From positions 1 through 6,440 of the forward strand of contig JAEXGM010000175.1 of the NCBI GenBank assembly GCA_023450835.1: a stretch of DNA of 6,440 nucleotides. Reading direction: 5' to 3'. How positions within the stretch are numbered: position 1 is the first letter of the stretch; the number at the start of each line of letters is the position of its first letter. The notes beneath the pieces are model-generated. The model did not search any database. It was not told the DNA's origin and saw only the letters and a list, made by a program, of their open reading frames with translations. Positions 6,211 through 6,440 of the stretch are shown here, one piece after another. The stretch is from Bacillota bacterium (lineage in GTDB: Bacteria > Bacillota > Clostridia > Lachnospirales > Lachnospiraceae). The translations under genes were made by a program, and so were the position numbers.

Positions 6211-6440
6211 TATTTAATCTCCCCTTTGTTACATTTTGCAGATAATCTTACAATCTTCTCTTTTATTTTTAATATGATAGAAATATTTATATTTTGGAGC
6301 AAGTTTTCATATTTATTTGGCTTTTTCTGCATAAAGGGCGACCCCAAAATAGTTTTATACCACAAGAATGGGCAAGAATCATATTAAAATGATCTTGCCC
6401 ATTCTTAACTATCAAATTTTGAGTTTACTTAGACTTTGAA
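6211..6440. other. Right-hand intergenic region without a complete gene
   Basis: 230 bases, AT-rich, upstream of the XRE regulator gene. It must contain that gene's promoter on the minus strand, but I found no convincing -35/-10 pair. The one clear structure is the hairpin at 6364-6406. The final bases on the minus strand read as possible stop codons (TAA at 6429-6431 or 6425-6427), so a leftward gene could end just inside the right edge; too little is present to call it. Confidence 0.5.
6364..6406. terminator. Strong hairpin, possible bidirectional terminator
   Basis: Left arm 6364-6382 (core AAGAATGGGCAAG) pairs with right arm 6389-6406 (core CTTGCCCATTCTT) over 18 bp with a single bulged A near 6377 and a 6-base loop. 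The GC core and A/T-rich base suit a terminator working in either direction, since the outer arm ends in TTCTT on both strands. No long T-run follows on either strand, so an attenuator, an mRNA-protecting hairpin or a dispersed repeat element are alternatives. If a leftward gene ends near 6425-6431, the hairpin would sit about 20 bases after its stop codon. Confidence 0.55.

Overview
The window is AT-rich with mostly A/T-ending codons, strong GGAGG/GAGGG-type ribosome binding sites and single-span membrane proteins. There is no rRNA, tRNA, phage or insertion-sequence signature. This fits a low-GC Gram-positive anaerobe of the Clostridia, perhaps Lachnospiraceae. That placement is inferred from composition and protein style, not from a marker gene.

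Left part (1-3400, minus strand): three co-directional genes form a probable operon read from right to left. The first (2783-3400) encodes a 205-aa single-pass membrane protein of unknown family. The second (1797-2708) encodes a membrane-anchored protein resembling the SurA/PrsA chaperone N-domain, with no peptidyl-prolyl isomerase domain. The third (from 1771, running off the left edge) encodes at least 590 aa of a CpaE-like protein: a pseudo-receiver domain, a MinD/ParA-like domain with a ruined Walker A, a long charged linker, and the start of a second MinD/ParA-like domain whose P-loop is also altered. This third gene has no stop inside the window and is the largest coding region here.

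Middle (3401-3641): an AT-rich divergent intergenic region with a plausible sigma-A promoter for the rightward genes and a short direct repeat.

Right part (3642-5155, plus strand): two co-directional genes 74 bases apart encode a 230-aa soluble protein of unknown family and a 248-aa protein with two membrane spans and a helical outer domain. Convergent with them (5206-6210, minus) is a 334-aa regulator with three successive XRE-type helix-turn-helix domains and a C-terminal coiled coil. The last 230 bases hold no complete gene but contain a strong 18-bp hairpin (6364-6406).

How the parts fit: CpaE-like proteins act in Tad/Flp pilus and related envelope assemblies, and PrsA-like proteins fold exported proteins. 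The left operon may therefore belong to a cell-surface export or pilus-like system whose core genes (secretion ATPase, membrane platform, pilin) would lie outside this window. The divergent pair may be accessory to it, and the triple-HTH protein is a candidate local regulator. None of these links is shown directly by the sequence.
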